Of a DNA stretch of 64,000 nt, positions 16,473 to 24,091 are shown in pieces (position 1 is the first letter of the stretch; each line of letters opens with the position of its first letter). A program made the position numbers and the translations under genes. The notes below the pieces were generated by a model. The model did not search any database. It was given only the letters and a program-made list of their open reading frames with translations, and was not told where the DNA came from. Source of the DNA: Halosegnis marinus (GTDB taxonomy: Archaea > Halobacteriota > Halobacteria > Halobacteriales > Haloarculaceae); NCBI RefSeq assembly GCF_029338355.1, contig NZ_CP119802.1:1550001-1614000 (forward strand). Direction: 5' to 3'.

Positions 16473-17789
16473 ATGACGAGTCCCGAGGTCGATGTCGTCG
16501 AGTTCCTCCTCACGACGCGCCTCTACAACGAACACGACGAACTGGACGAGCGCGACCTCCCCCCGGCGTACCGACGCGTCTTCTGGTCGGAGGGGGAAGT
16601 CGAGCGGCCGCTGAACGCGACGAACTCGAACGCCGCCGCCGCCACCGGTATCGACCGCCCGTGGGACGCCGTCTCCGGGCTGATGTTCACCGACCGCGAC
16701 GACTTCTCCGGCACCGTCTCCTTCACCGACGAGGGGATGGCGGAGACGTGGCTCCTCGACCGCCTCGACGCCGACGCCGTCGCCGAGAACCCGACGCTCG
16801 CGTTCGTCTTCGGCGACCAGTTCGGCGTCGAGTACGAGCGCGCCCGCGAGGCGAACCGCCCCATCCACGCCGACCGGGTCTGGATCGACTCGCTGCTGGA
16901 GGAGATGTTCGACGAGGAGGAGGAGGAGATGCTCGACCTCGTGGACGTGCGCGCGCCCGAGGAGATAGAGATGAAGCTCGACGACCTCGTTCTCACCACC
17001 GACCAGGAGGAGGAGATAGAGAAGGTCGTCAAGGCCATCGAGCACCGCGACTACCTCGCGCGCATCGGTCTGCGCGAGATCGGGAAACTGCTGTTCGTCG
17101 GGCCGCCGGGCACCGGCAAGACCTCCGTGGCGCGCGCGCTCGCCCACCAGCTCGACCTCCCGTTCGTCGAGGTGAAGCTCTCGATGATAACGAGCCAGTA
17201 CCTCGGCGAGACGGCCAAGAACGTGGACAAGACGTTCGAGGTGGCGAAGCGGCTCTCGCCGTGTATCCTGTTCATGGACGAGTTCGACTTCGTGGCGAAG
17301 ACGCGCTCGTCGGACGAACACGCGGCCATCAAGCGCGCGGTCAACACCCTGCTCAAGAGCATCGACGAGGTGAGCCTGATCCAGGACGACGTGCTGCTCA
17401 TCGGCGCGACGAACCACCCCGACCAGCTCGACTCGGCGGCGTGGCGCCGCTTCGACGAGATCGTGAACTTCCCGAAGCCGGACCGCGGCATGCGCCGCGA
17501 CATCCTCAACGTCGTCACCCGCCGGATGGACATCGACGAGTTCGACCCCTCCGCCATCGCCGACATCACCGAGGGGCTGACGGGGAGCGACCTCCGGCTC
17601 GTCCTCCGCGAGGCCGTCCTGAACGCGCTCACCGAGGAGCGGACGACCCTGACGCAGGCCGACCTGGAGGAGGCCGTCGAGGGGTTCGAGGAGCGGGACA
17701 ACCTCAAGAACATGGACATGATGTCCGACGAGTCGGCCCCGGTCGCGGGCGACGGCGGTCACGACCACGACCACGATCACGACCACTGA
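16473..17789 (+). CDS. AAA-family ATPase with N-terminal recognition region and poly-His/Asp tail
   Basis: A 438-residue protein. Residues 1-150 form an acidic N-terminal domain that I do not recognise. The AAA module has Walker A GPPGTGKT (210-217), Walker B FMDEFD (267-272), a sensor in LIGATNHPD and an arginine-finger region AAWRRFDE. The C-terminal LTGSDLRLVLREAVLNAL is the AAA lid, as in Cdc48/FtsH-type ATPases. There is no protease domain, and only one AAA cassette. The tail ends GGHDHDHDHDH, a likely metal-binding strand. The stop is one base before the MBL gene, so the two are probably coupled. Confidence 0.85.
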   Translation: MTSPEVDVVEFLLTTRLYNEHDELDERDLPPAYRRVFWSEGEVERPLNATNSNAAAATGIDRPWDAVSGLMFTDRDDFSGTVSFTDEGMAETWLLDRLDADAVAENPTLAFVFGDQFGVEYERAREANRPIHADRVWIDSLLEEMFDEEEEEMLDLVDVRAPEEIEMKLDDLVLTTDQEEEIEKVVKAIEHRDYLARIGLREIGKLLFVGPPGTGKTSVARALAHQLDLPFVEVKLSMITSQYLGETAKNVDKTFEVAKRLSPCILFMDEFDFVAKTRSSDEHAAIKRAVNTLLKSIDEVSLIQDDVLLIGATNHPDQLDSAAWRRFDEIVNFPKPDRGMRRDILNVVTRRMDIDEFDPSAIADITEGLTGSDLRLVLREAVLNALTEERTTLTQADLEEAVEGFEERDNLKNMDMMSDESAPVAGDGGHDHDHDHDH

Positions 17790-17790
17790 G

Positions 17791-18609
17791 ATGGAGGTCA
17801 CGCTGCTCGGGACGGGCGACACCACGGGGACGCCCACGCCGGGCTGCGACTGCGACACCTGTACGGCCGCGCGCGAGCGCGGCGTCGAGCGCACCCGATT
17901 CTCGGTCCACGTCCGCAACGAGGCCACCGGCGAGTCCTTGCTCGTGGACGCCTCGCCGGACTTCCGCCAGCAGTTCCTCCGCGAGGGCGTCGCCCTCCCC
18001 GACGAGATACTCGTCACGCACATCCACTTCGACCACCTCGACGGCGTGGGCAACGCCTACCGCCTGCTCTCGGACGTGCCGGTCCACGCCGCGAACGAGA
18101 CGGACCCGGAGACGGGCGAGTCCGTCGCGGAGACGGTCGCCCGGAAGTACGACTACCTCGACGCCGTCTCGGTCGTGGGGCACGCGCCACACACGCGCTT
18201 CGAGGCGTGCGGCTTCGAGGTGCGGCTCGTCCCCGTCGTCCACCCGCCGCTCGTCTGCTACGGCGTCGTGATAGAGGCCGAGGGCGCGAAGCTCGCCATC
18301 ACGGGCGACACGAACTTCGCCGTCCCGGCCGAGTCGCGCGAGGCCATGCGCGGCGCGGACCTCCTGCTCGCGGACGGTATCGTCCCCGCGTCCCTCTGTG
18401 AGTACCACCCGCTCGGCGGCGACCACCACGACGACGAGGGCGTCCCCCGGACCTTCGGGACGAAACACATGACGACCGAGGGAGCCGTCGCGCTCGCCGA
18501 CGAACTCGACGCCGAGGACTACCGCGTGGTCCACGTCTCGCACTTCCCCTCGCCCGACGAGGCCTTCGGCGACCCGCTCGCCGTCGACGGGGAGCGCTAC
18601 GAACTGTAG
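17791..18609 (+). CDS. PhnP-like MBL-fold phosphodiesterase
   Basis: A 272-residue metallo-beta-lactamase-fold protein. The N-terminus MEVTLLGTGDTTGTPTPGC is followed by CDCDTC (Cys19, 21, 24), the zinc-knuckle seen in PhnP that builds the dimer. The catalytic metal motif is THIHFDHLDG (His77, His79, Asp81, His82), with further ligands in VVHPPLVCYG, AITGDTNFA and VVHVSHFPS. PhnP hydrolyses ribosyl cyclic phosphates in C-P lyase pathways. No C-P lyase genes are present here, and archaeal relatives may act on other cyclic nucleotides. It is one base after the AAA ATPase gene. Confidence 0.82.
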   Translation: MEVTLLGTGDTTGTPTPGCDCDTCTAARERGVERTRFSVHVRNEATGESLLVDASPDFRQQFLREGVALPDEILVTHIHFDHLDGVGNAYRLLSDVPVHAANETDPETGESVAETVARKYDYLDAVSVVGHAPHTRFEACGFEVRLVPVVHPPLVCYGVVIEAEGAKLAITGDTNFAVPAESREAMRGADLLLADGIVPASLCEYHPLGGDHHDDEGVPRTFGTKHMTTEGAVALADELDAEDYRVVHVSHFPSPDEAFGDPLAVDGERYEL

Positions 18610-19541
18610 AAGTCGAGCCCCGCCTGCGTGCGCTTCGCGCCCGCCGGGTCGCGCACCCACGGCGAGCCCTCGGCGCGCCGCGCGTCGATGTCCACCTCGG
18701 GACCCGTTCCCTCGGCTCCGCAGGCGTCCGCGGGCCGGACGTACCGCTCCTGTCGCGTACAGTAGGCCAGCCCGCCGACGCCCGCGACCGACCGCTCCTC
18801 GACGTGCGGGCAGTCGGGAAAGGGCACGCGCCACCCCTTCCCGTAGGCGCGCTCGGCGACGCGACGGCGGTATCGGGCCTTCGTGTCGGCATCGACGGGG
18901 CGTATCTCCGTTCGGCCGGGGTGTTCGTCCACGACCTCGATACCCGGGCCGTCCGCGTCGAGCGGCGTCGCCTCCCGGACCGTCTCGCGCTCGCCCGTGT
19001 CGGGGTCGACCCGCCAGACGCCGACCTCAGGCGGGATGCGGTTCAGGTGCGCCCCGGTGACGTGGCTCGCCGTCGCCAGCCACACCCGGTCGAACAGCGC
19101 GAGCGAGACGTCCTTCCGGAGCTGGAGCTCGAGGTCGCCGGGCCGCCCGAGGTCGGGCTTGTTCTCGACGCCCGTGAGCGACGCGAACCAGTCGTCGGGG
19201 TAGCGGGCGGTCGCGCGCACGTACGCCTGGCCGCCGCGGCGCTCGCGTTCGAGGTAGCCGCAGTCCACGCCGGCCTCGACGGCCGCGCTCGCGTAGCCCG
19301 ACGAGCCGACCGCCTCGCTCGGCCGCCGTGCCGTCCCCGCCCCGAGGTCCGATTCGAGCAGGCGGTGGGGAATCGACCGCTCCGTGATGCGCGTCCGCGC
19401 GTCGAACCCCGGCCCGGGCTCCACGACGACGGTGTCCATCACCCGCGAGCCGTGGACGCCGCCGGCGAGCTGGCGGGAGACGAGTTCGCCCTCGCTCTCC
19501 AGGCCCGCACAGACGGCCAACTCGAACCCGAACTCGCGCAC
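18597..19541 (-). CDS. DUF5787 family protein (haloarchaeal)
   Basis: A 314-residue protein, probably starting at GTG 19539-19541 (VREFGFELAVCAGLESEGEL). The start carries the haloarchaeal pattern REF-x-FEL-x-CA-x-LE...VSRQL-GGVHG, followed by DTVVVEPGPGFDARTRIT. Conserved Cys residues occur in FPDCPH, AYCTRQERYVRP and DACG, so a metal-binding C-terminal part is plausible. It may be a nuclease-like (PD-D/ExK) fold from the DTVVVE segment, but that is speculation. It overlaps the end of the convergent MBL gene by 13 bp. Confidence 0.72.
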   Translation of the reverse strand: MREFGFELAVCAGLESEGELVSRQLAGGVHGSRVMDTVVVEPGPGFDARTRITERSIPHRLLESDLGAGTARRPSEAVGSSGYASAAVEAGVDCGYLERERRGGQAYVRATARYPDDWFASLTGVENKPDLGRPGDLELQLRKDVSLALFDRVWLATASHVTGAHLNRIPPEVGVWRVDPDTGERETVREATPLDADGPGIEVVDEHPGRTEIRPVDADTKARYRRRVAERAYGKGWRVPFPDCPHVEERSVAGVGGLAYCTRQERYVRPADACGAEGTGPEVDIDARRAEGSPWVRDPAGAKRTQAGLDFYSS

Positions 19542-19606
19542 GACCGCGGTTGGACCGGGCCGAGCAAAAGCCCCGCGCCTATGTCGGCTCCCGCCGAAGC
19601 CGGGGC

Positions 19607-19699
19607 ATGGACTGGGCCGACCTGTTCGCGCGGGGCGAGGAGTACGGGGTCGAGAAGGAGGACGTGACGGACGCGCTCGCCGTGGTCCGCGATGACTGA
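19607..19699 (+). CDS. Hypothetical 30-residue protein upstream of the PIN-like gene
   Basis: A short ORF opening MDWADLFARGEEYGVEKED and closing in an acidic helix (about -5 net charge). It overlaps the following gene by 8 bp in the string ATGACTGA, which holds the start of one and the stop of the other. Codon use (GAC, GAG, CTC/CTG) matches neighbouring genes, and a short helix-turn-helix-like pattern (EEYGVEKEDVTDALA) is visible. Such tiny ORFs are normally missed. It could be translated as a leader for the PIN-like gene, or as an interacting partner. Confidence 0.5.
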   Translation: MDWADLFARGEEYGVEKEDVTDALAVVRDD

Positions 19700-20165
19700 C
19701 GCGCCGGACCCGACCCGGGTGGTCGCCGACGCCGACGTGCTCGCCGCGGACCTCCTGGTCGGCGGGGCCGCCCGCGAGGCGCTCGACCGCCTCCGCGAAC
19801 ACTCGTGGACGACGCTGGTCGCCTCGGAGGCCCTGCTCGCGGACACGGAAGCCGTCGTCGCACGGCTCGCTGACCCCGACCTCGCGGCCGACCACCGCGC
19901 GAAACTCGACGCGTGGACGGAGCGCGTCGACCACCCCGAGGGTGACCATCCCGGACTCGCCTCCGCCTACCGCGGCGAGGCGGCCCACCTGCTCTCGTTC
20001 GACCCGTCGCTGACGAGCGTCGCGGCCGGCGCGAACCTCAAGCCGCACGTCACGGTGAGCGTCCGGGAACCGGACGCCTTCGCGCGGCTGTTCGACCCCG
20101 AGCGGCTGTGGCCGGAGGTCGGCGACGGGCCGTACCCCGGCCCCGACCGCGACCCGCGCGCCTAG
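19692..20165 (+). CDS. PIN-like domain protein
   Basis: A 157-residue protein. RVVADADVLAADLLVGGAAREALDRL is a PIN-like first strand with Asp residues (VADADVLAAD), followed by the WTTLVASEALLADTEAVVARL helix-strand block. The end has LLSFDPSLTSVAAGANLKP. VapC-type PIN proteins carry four acidic residues; some are visible here (D13, D15, D19 and later E/D), but the match is loose. It is coupled to the 30-codon ORF upstream. Whether it has RNase activity is unknown. Its stop shares CTAG with the GNAT gene. Confidence 0.6.
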   Translation: MTDAPDPTRVVADADVLAADLLVGGAAREALDRLREHSWTTLVASEALLADTEAVVARLADPDLAADHRAKLDAWTERVDHPEGDHPGLASAYRGEAAHLLSFDPSLTSVAAGANLKPHVTVSVREPDAFARLFDPERLWPEVGDGPYPGPDRDPRA

Positions 20166-20617
20166 AGGTCCTTCCGCATCTCGACCACCGCGATGCCGCC
20201 GGGGCTCTCGCCCTCGCCGACGCGCTCGTAGCCCGCCCGCTCGTAGAACCCGACCGCGTTCAGCGACGACTGGAGCGTCAGTTCCGAACAGCCCGCCCCG
20301 GCAGCGTACCCCTCCAGATGGGCCAGTATCGCGCTCCCGACGCCCCCGCGCTCGCGGTCGGGGCGGACGTACACCGCCCGAACCTCGCGCTCGTCGGGCA
20401 CGACCTCGCCGAAGCCGAGGACCCCGGCATCGACGGCCACGACGAACCGGCTCGCCGGGTCGTCCACCGGGTAGTCGTCGCCCGACCGCTCGCCGCGCTT
20501 CGCCCACGCGGCGGTCGTCTCGGCGTCGTAGGCCCGCGCGCCGCCGGCCTCGGCCGCGGCCGTGTGGAGTTCCGCCACGGCCGCGAGTTCCTCGCTCTCG
20601 GGCGGACGTACCTGCAT
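20162..20617 (-). CDS. GNAT-family N-acetyltransferase
   Basis: A 151-residue GCN5-type fold. The acetyl-CoA loop is VRPDRERGGVGSAILAHLEGYA (R/Q-x-x-G-x-G/A pattern), and the last strand is LTLQSSLNAVGFYERAGYERVG. A preceding FVVAVDAGVLGFGEVVP strand and EREVRAVYV complete the core. The acceptor substrate cannot be told. Monocistronic. Confidence 0.88.
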   Translation of the reverse strand: MQVRPPESEELAAVAELHTAAAEAGGARAYDAETTAAWAKRGERSGDDYPVDDPASRFVVAVDAGVLGFGEVVPDEREVRAVYVRPDRERGGVGSAILAHLEGYAAGAGCSELTLQSSLNAVGFYERAGYERVGEGESPGGIAVVEMRKDL

Positions 20618-20858
20618 GCCCCCGCCTTCGGGTCGAGCGACGAGAAGCGCTGTGGTCCGACAGGTGAGACTGTCCGTTACGCTCCTGGCGGACCGGAAGG
20701 GCGAGCGGGCTCACGACCCCCGGACGACGCAAGCACCGCAGGTGTCGCGCGGAGCGCGACCCGAGGAGCGCAGCGAGTCCCGGCGAGCGAGCGCGCGACG
20801 GCTTCCGAGGTGTCGTCGTCCTCCGTGTCGTGGTTGACCGCGAATACGAAAAAACGGA
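20618..20858. other. Intergenic stretch with GC-rich repeat-like sequence
   Basis: 241 bp with no gene visible on either strand. The stretch 20750-20800 is made of short GAGCG/GCGAG tandem units, including GAGCGCAGCGAG and CGAGCGAGCG. The last 30 bases before the XTP pyrophosphatase stop are more AT-rich (CGAATACGAAAAAACGG) and could act as a T-poor transcription end on the minus strand. Confidence 0.6.
20766..20793 (+). repeat. GC-rich dispersed element, intergenic copy
   Basis: GAGCGCAGCGAG at 20766-20777, six bases, then CGAGCGAGCG at 20784-20793. The same pair of blocks lies inside truA (59557-59587). Confidence 0.55.
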
Positions 20859-21506
20859 CTACCGCTCGGCGTACCAGTCGGCGAACTTCGCGAGCGCCCG
20901 CCCGCGGTGGGAGATGGCGTTCTTCCGCTCGGCGTCCATCTCGGCGAACGTCTCGCCGTCGTGTTCGAATATCGGGTCGTAGCCGAAGCCGCCGTCGCCG
21001 CGCGGCTCGACGATGCGGCCGGGAACGGCCCCCGTGAACAGCTTCACCGGCACGTCGCCCTCCGCGACGGTGTCGTCGGTCGCGGCGCTGTCGCGGTCGG
21101 CGGCGTCGAGGTCCTGGCCGCGCCGGTCGCCGCGGTCGACGGGTTCGGGCGTCGCGGCGAAGTCCTCGCCGTCGCAGTAGGCCAGCACGCAGCGGAAGTG
21201 CGCGCGCGTCGCGTCGGCCTCGCGGGCGACGCGGCCGACGCGCTCGACGCCGAGCGTGTCCTCGACGTACGAGGAGTAGGGGCCCGGAAAGCCGTCCAGC
21301 CCGTCCACGAACAGGCCGGCGTCGTCCACGACGACCGGCTCGCCGGCGACGCGGAACGCCTCGCGCGCGCCGAACGCGGCCACCGATTCGAGGTCGTCGG
21401 CCTGTATCTCGGTGTAGTCGTAGTCGAGCTGGGTGACGCCCGAGTCGAGGTACTCCAGCGCCTCGCGTATCTTCCCCTCGTTCGTCGTGACGTAGCGGAG
21501 GCTCAC
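20859..21506 (-). CDS. rdgB: XTP/dITP pyrophosphatase (RdgB/HAM1)
   Basis: A 215-residue protein with start GTG 21504-21506, giving MSLRYVTTNEGKIREAL, the canonical nucleotide-binding start (TxNxGK). The core motifs are VVVDDAGLFVDGLDGFPGPYSSYV and, near the end, GGFGYDPIFEHDGETFAEM with SHRGRALAKF. It removes non-canonical purine NTPs (ITP, XTP). A 32-residue Asp/Arg-rich insertion (about residues 122-153: EPVDRGDRRGQDLDAADRDS...) interrupts the usual loop between ALAYCDG and KLFTGAVPG, making it longer than the family norm of about 190. Confidence 0.92.
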   Translation of the reverse strand: MSLRYVTTNEGKIREALEYLDSGVTQLDYDYTEIQADDLESVAAFGAREAFRVAGEPVVVDDAGLFVDGLDGFPGPYSSYVEDTLGVERVGRVAREADATRAHFRCVLAYCDGEDFAATPEPVDRGDRRGQDLDAADRDSAATDDTVAEGDVPVKLFTGAVPGRIVEPRGDGGFGYDPIFEHDGETFAEMDAERKNAISHRGRALAKFADWYAER

Positions 21507-21544
21507 GGACGGACTCGGGGCGAGGGGAGTAAAGTCGCGTCGGA

Positions 21545-21820
21545 CTACTCGTCGACGAGGACCTCGACGGGGTCGTCGTCCTCCTCGGCGGCGGCCTTCT
21601 CGGCGGACTGCTGTTGCTGGTAGAACAGGCCGCCCGCGACGAGCAGGACGAGCCACGAGCGCCAGTTCGCGAGGTTCAGCGTGTAGCCGACGCCGAACGG
21701 CTTCTCGACGAGCATCCCCTCGCCGGGCTGCCAGTAGGAGGACAGCATCCGGCCGATGGAGGGCCGCTCGAAGTTGTACGGGACGCCGAACAGTTCCCCG
21801 GACTGCGGTTTGTCTGCCAT
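21545..21820 (-). CDS. DUF5808-like small membrane protein
   Basis: A 91-residue protein. MADKPQSGELFGVPYNFERPS and SSYWQPGEGMLVEKPFGVGYTLNLA form the conserved N-terminal half, ending in one transmembrane segment (WRSWLVLLVAGGLFYQQ) and an acidic tail (AAAEEDDDPVEV). I recall the family as DUF5808, found across haloarchaea. The topology puts the acidic tail on one face of the membrane. No function is known. Confidence 0.8.
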   Translation of the reverse strand: MADKPQSGELFGVPYNFERPSIGRMLSSYWQPGEGMLVEKPFGVGYTLNLANWRSWLVLLVAGGLFYQQQQSAEKAAAEEDDDPVEVLVDE

Positions 21821-21865
21821 GTCCCGGCGTACGCCGGCATCGCAGAAGGACCTATCGGTGGGGTG

Positions 21866-23533
21866 TCACTGGTAGCGCCCGCGCGACTCTATCTCGCGCA
21901 GTTGCGCGACCACCTCGGGGTCGCCGGCCGCGGCGTAGGCGTCCTCGAACGCCGCCGCGAGCGCCGTCGCGTCGTCGCTCGTCCCGGCGAGCGACCCCTC
22001 GAAGACGTGGAGGTCCATCGCGTAGTCCTCGACGTGCTCGGTGTGGTAGCCGAGGCCGAAGTCGATGAGGTAGGTGCGGTCGTCCGACTCGCGTGTCGCG
22101 TCGCGGTCGCTCGCTCCCGTCTCCCGCGTCACCCGTTCGCGGCTTCGCCGCTCGCCGTTCGGTGGCTCGCTCGCCGCGCTCGCCACCCGCACGTTCCGCG
22201 GCGTCGGGTCGCCGTGGACGAAGCCGGCCGCGTGACAGGCCGCGAGGTGCCGCCCCACGTCGCGGACCCGAGCCTCCGTCAGTTCCGCGACGAGGTCCGC
22301 GTCGCCGACGCGCTCGAACACGAGGCGCGATTCGTGGTCGTCCACGTCGTAGACGACGGGCGTGGGGACGCCCTCGCGCCGGGCGAGGCTCGTCAGCCGC
22401 GCCTCGCTTCTGGTGCGCTCGCGGCGGAGGCGCTCGTCGAGGGCGGGGTGGCGGTACCCCTTCCCGACGCGGGACTTCTCGACGCGCTCGCCGAGGCGGA
22501 CGACGGCCTCCGCGCCGCGTATCTCCCCGGTTTCGGCGCGCGTCACGGCCACGTCGCCTCCGGCGTCCCACGTCACCTCCACCTCGTCCGGGCGGAAGTC
22601 GGGGTCCACGGCCGACTCAGCGACCGCTATCGTGTCGCCGGCCTCGTACATCCGCGCGCCGAGGACGGCTATCATCCCGGCGTTGTCGCGGAGGAAGCGC
22701 GGTTCGGGCGCGTGGAAGTCGGCGCCGCGGGCCTCGCACATCTCCGCGAGCATCGACCGCAGGCGGGTGTTCTGTCCGACCCCGCCGCCGAGGACGAGTT
22801 CGTCCGCGCCGGTGAGCGACAGCGCGCGCTCCGAGACCTCCGCGAGCATCGCGAAGACGTTCTCCTGGAGGGAGAAACAGACGTCCTCGACGGGGACGCC
22901 GTCGTCGACGGCGTGTTTCGCGGCGCTCATGATGCCGGAGAAGGAGAAGTCCATCCCCTTCACGACGTACGGGAGGTCGACGTACTCGCCCGCCCTCGCG
23001 CACTCCTCCACCTTCGGGCCGCCGGGGTGCGACCAGCCGAGGTGGCGGGTGAACTTGTCGATGGCGTTGCCGACCCCGGTGTCCATCGTCTCGCCGAGCA
23101 CGCGGTACCGGCCGTTCCGGTAGCCGAGCAGGTGGGCGTTCGCGCCCGAGGCGTTGAGACAGACGGGCGAGTCGAATCCGGAGGTGTGGCGGCCGATTTC
23201 GAGGTGTGCCACCATGTGGTTGACGCCGACGAGCGGCACGTCGAGGCGGAGCGACAGCGCCCGCGCGGCCGTGGCGACGATGCGGAGACACGGCCCGAGA
23301 CCGGGGCCGCGCGAGAACGCCACCGCGTCGATGTCGTCGCCCGCGTGCTCGCGCACGGTTCCCACCACGTCGGGTATCGCCTCGCGCATGTGCTCGGCGG
23401 CCTCGCGCGGGTGGATGCCGCCCGACTCGGGTTCGTAGGCCTCGGACTCGATGTACGTCTCGTCCGTGGCCGTGTCGTGGAGCGCGGCGCTGGCACACCA
23501 CGCGGTCCCCTCGATGCCGAGGATTCGGGTCAC
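21866..23533 (-). CDS. kae1-bud32: Fused tRNA N6-threonylcarbamoyladenosine transferase Kae1 and kinase Bud32
   Basis: A 555-residue two-domain KEOPS protein. Kae1 (1-325): MTRILGIEGTAWCASAAL and metal-binding VNHMVAHLE (His106, His110), SGANAHLL, SFSGIMSAAK, VLGGGVGQN. Bud32 kinase (about 340-555): the catalytic loop HGDPTPRN (440-447), then DFGLGYHTEHVEDYAMDLHV (from 491). It makes t6A37 in tRNA with Sua5-made threonylcarbamoyl-AMP. Residues 452-485, between the catalytic loop and DFG, are a Ser/Arg/Glu-rich insertion of 34 residues, where archaeal Bud32 usually has about four. The Kae1-Bud32 fusion is known in many archaea. Confidence 0.96.
   Translation of the reverse strand: MTRILGIEGTAWCASAALHDTATDETYIESEAYEPESGGIHPREAAEHMREAIPDVVGTVREHAGDDIDAVAFSRGPGLGPCLRIVATAARALSLRLDVPLVGVNHMVAHLEIGRHTSGFDSPVCLNASGANAHLLGYRNGRYRVLGETMDTGVGNAIDKFTRHLGWSHPGGPKVEECARAGEYVDLPYVVKGMDFSFSGIMSAAKHAVDDGVPVEDVCFSLQENVFAMLAEVSERALSLTGADELVLGGGVGQNTRLRSMLAEMCEARGADFHAPEPRFLRDNAGMIAVLGARMYEAGDTIAVAESAVDPDFRPDEVEVTWDAGGDVAVTRAETGEIRGAEAVVRLGERVEKSRVGKGYRHPALDERLRRERTRSEARLTSLARREGVPTPVVYDVDDHESRLVFERVGDADLVAELTEARVRDVGRHLAACHAAGFVHGDPTPRNVRVASAASEPPNGERRSRERVTRETGASDRDATRESDDRTYLIDFGLGYHTEHVEDYAMDLHVFEGSLAGTSDDATALAAAFEDAYAAAGDPEVVAQLREIESRGRYQ
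22170..22181 (-). repeat. GC-rich dispersed element inside the Bud32 insertion
   Basis: Read on the coding strand, this is GAGCGCGGCGAG, one base different from GAGCGCAGCGAG at 20766 and 59557. It runs directly into CGAGC. It lies at the start of the 34-codon insertion in Bud32. Confidence 0.4.
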
Positions 23534-23596
23534 GGTCGCGTCGCTGCCCGGGTCGAGCGCGCGGTGAAAGAACGGTCGGTCATGCCCGCGGCGGGC

Positions 23597-23731
23597 TCAG
23601 TTGAACTCGGTGTAGCTGCACTTGCCGCAGTGCAGGCGGTCGCCGTAGTCGCCGAGGAAGGTGTCGCCGCAGCGGGGACACTGCTCCTTGTCCGTCGTCC
23701 CGTCGTCGTTGTAGTACTCGTGGCGCGCCAT
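23597..23731 (-). CDS. rps27ae: Small ribosomal subunit protein eS31 (S27ae)
   Basis: A 44-residue zinc-ribbon protein starting [20 protein letters not shown]. It has two CxxC pairs (CPRC, CGKC) and ends YTEFN. This is the stand-alone archaeal version of the eukaryotic ubiquitin-fused S27a. Part of the 30S head. It sits one base downstream of S24e and upstream of kae1-bud32, an order common in archaea. Confidence 0.95.
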   Translation of the reverse strand: MARHEYYNDDGTTDKEQCPRCGDTFLGDYGDRLHCGKCSYTEFN

Positions 23732-23732
23732 C

Positions 23733-24035
23733 TCAGGCCTCGGCCTCCTCCTCGCCGTCCTCGATCTTGTTGCGTTCGAGCATGTACTCCTGTTCGACCT
23801 CGGCGGCGGCGTCGGCCGTCTCGTACACCTTCGCGTAGCCGAGCGTCTTGCGCATCCCGTACTTCGTGTCGAGGCGGTGGACGACGACCTCGCTGGCGTC
23901 CTTGTTCAGCTTCGCGGCGAGCGAGTCGCGCACGGAGAGGCGCGACGGGCTGGCCTCCTCGTGGGTCACCTCGAACCGCACGTCCGAGCGATGCAGCATA
24001 GGGTTCTCCTCCTCGGAGATGACGTCGATTTCCAT
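23733..24035 (-). CDS. rps24e: Small ribosomal subunit protein eS24 (S24e)
   Basis: A 100-residue protein. [21 protein letters not shown] is the archaeal S24e start. Core strands [21 protein letters not shown] and [19 protein letters not shown] match the family, and the end is an acidic, helix-like tail. It binds 16S rRNA in the 30S body. A TATA-like CCTTTTACG lies upstream on the minus strand at about 24067-24075. Confidence 0.95.
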   Translation of the reverse strand: MEIDVISEEENPMLHRSDVRFEVTHEEASPSRLSVRDSLAAKLNKDASEVVVHRLDTKYGMRKTLGYAKVYETADAAAEVEQEYMLERNKIEDGEEEAEA

Positions 24036-24091
24036 GGTTCGTTGCCACTAGATGCCGCCGAAACGCGTAAAAGGATTTCGAGTCGGGAGAC

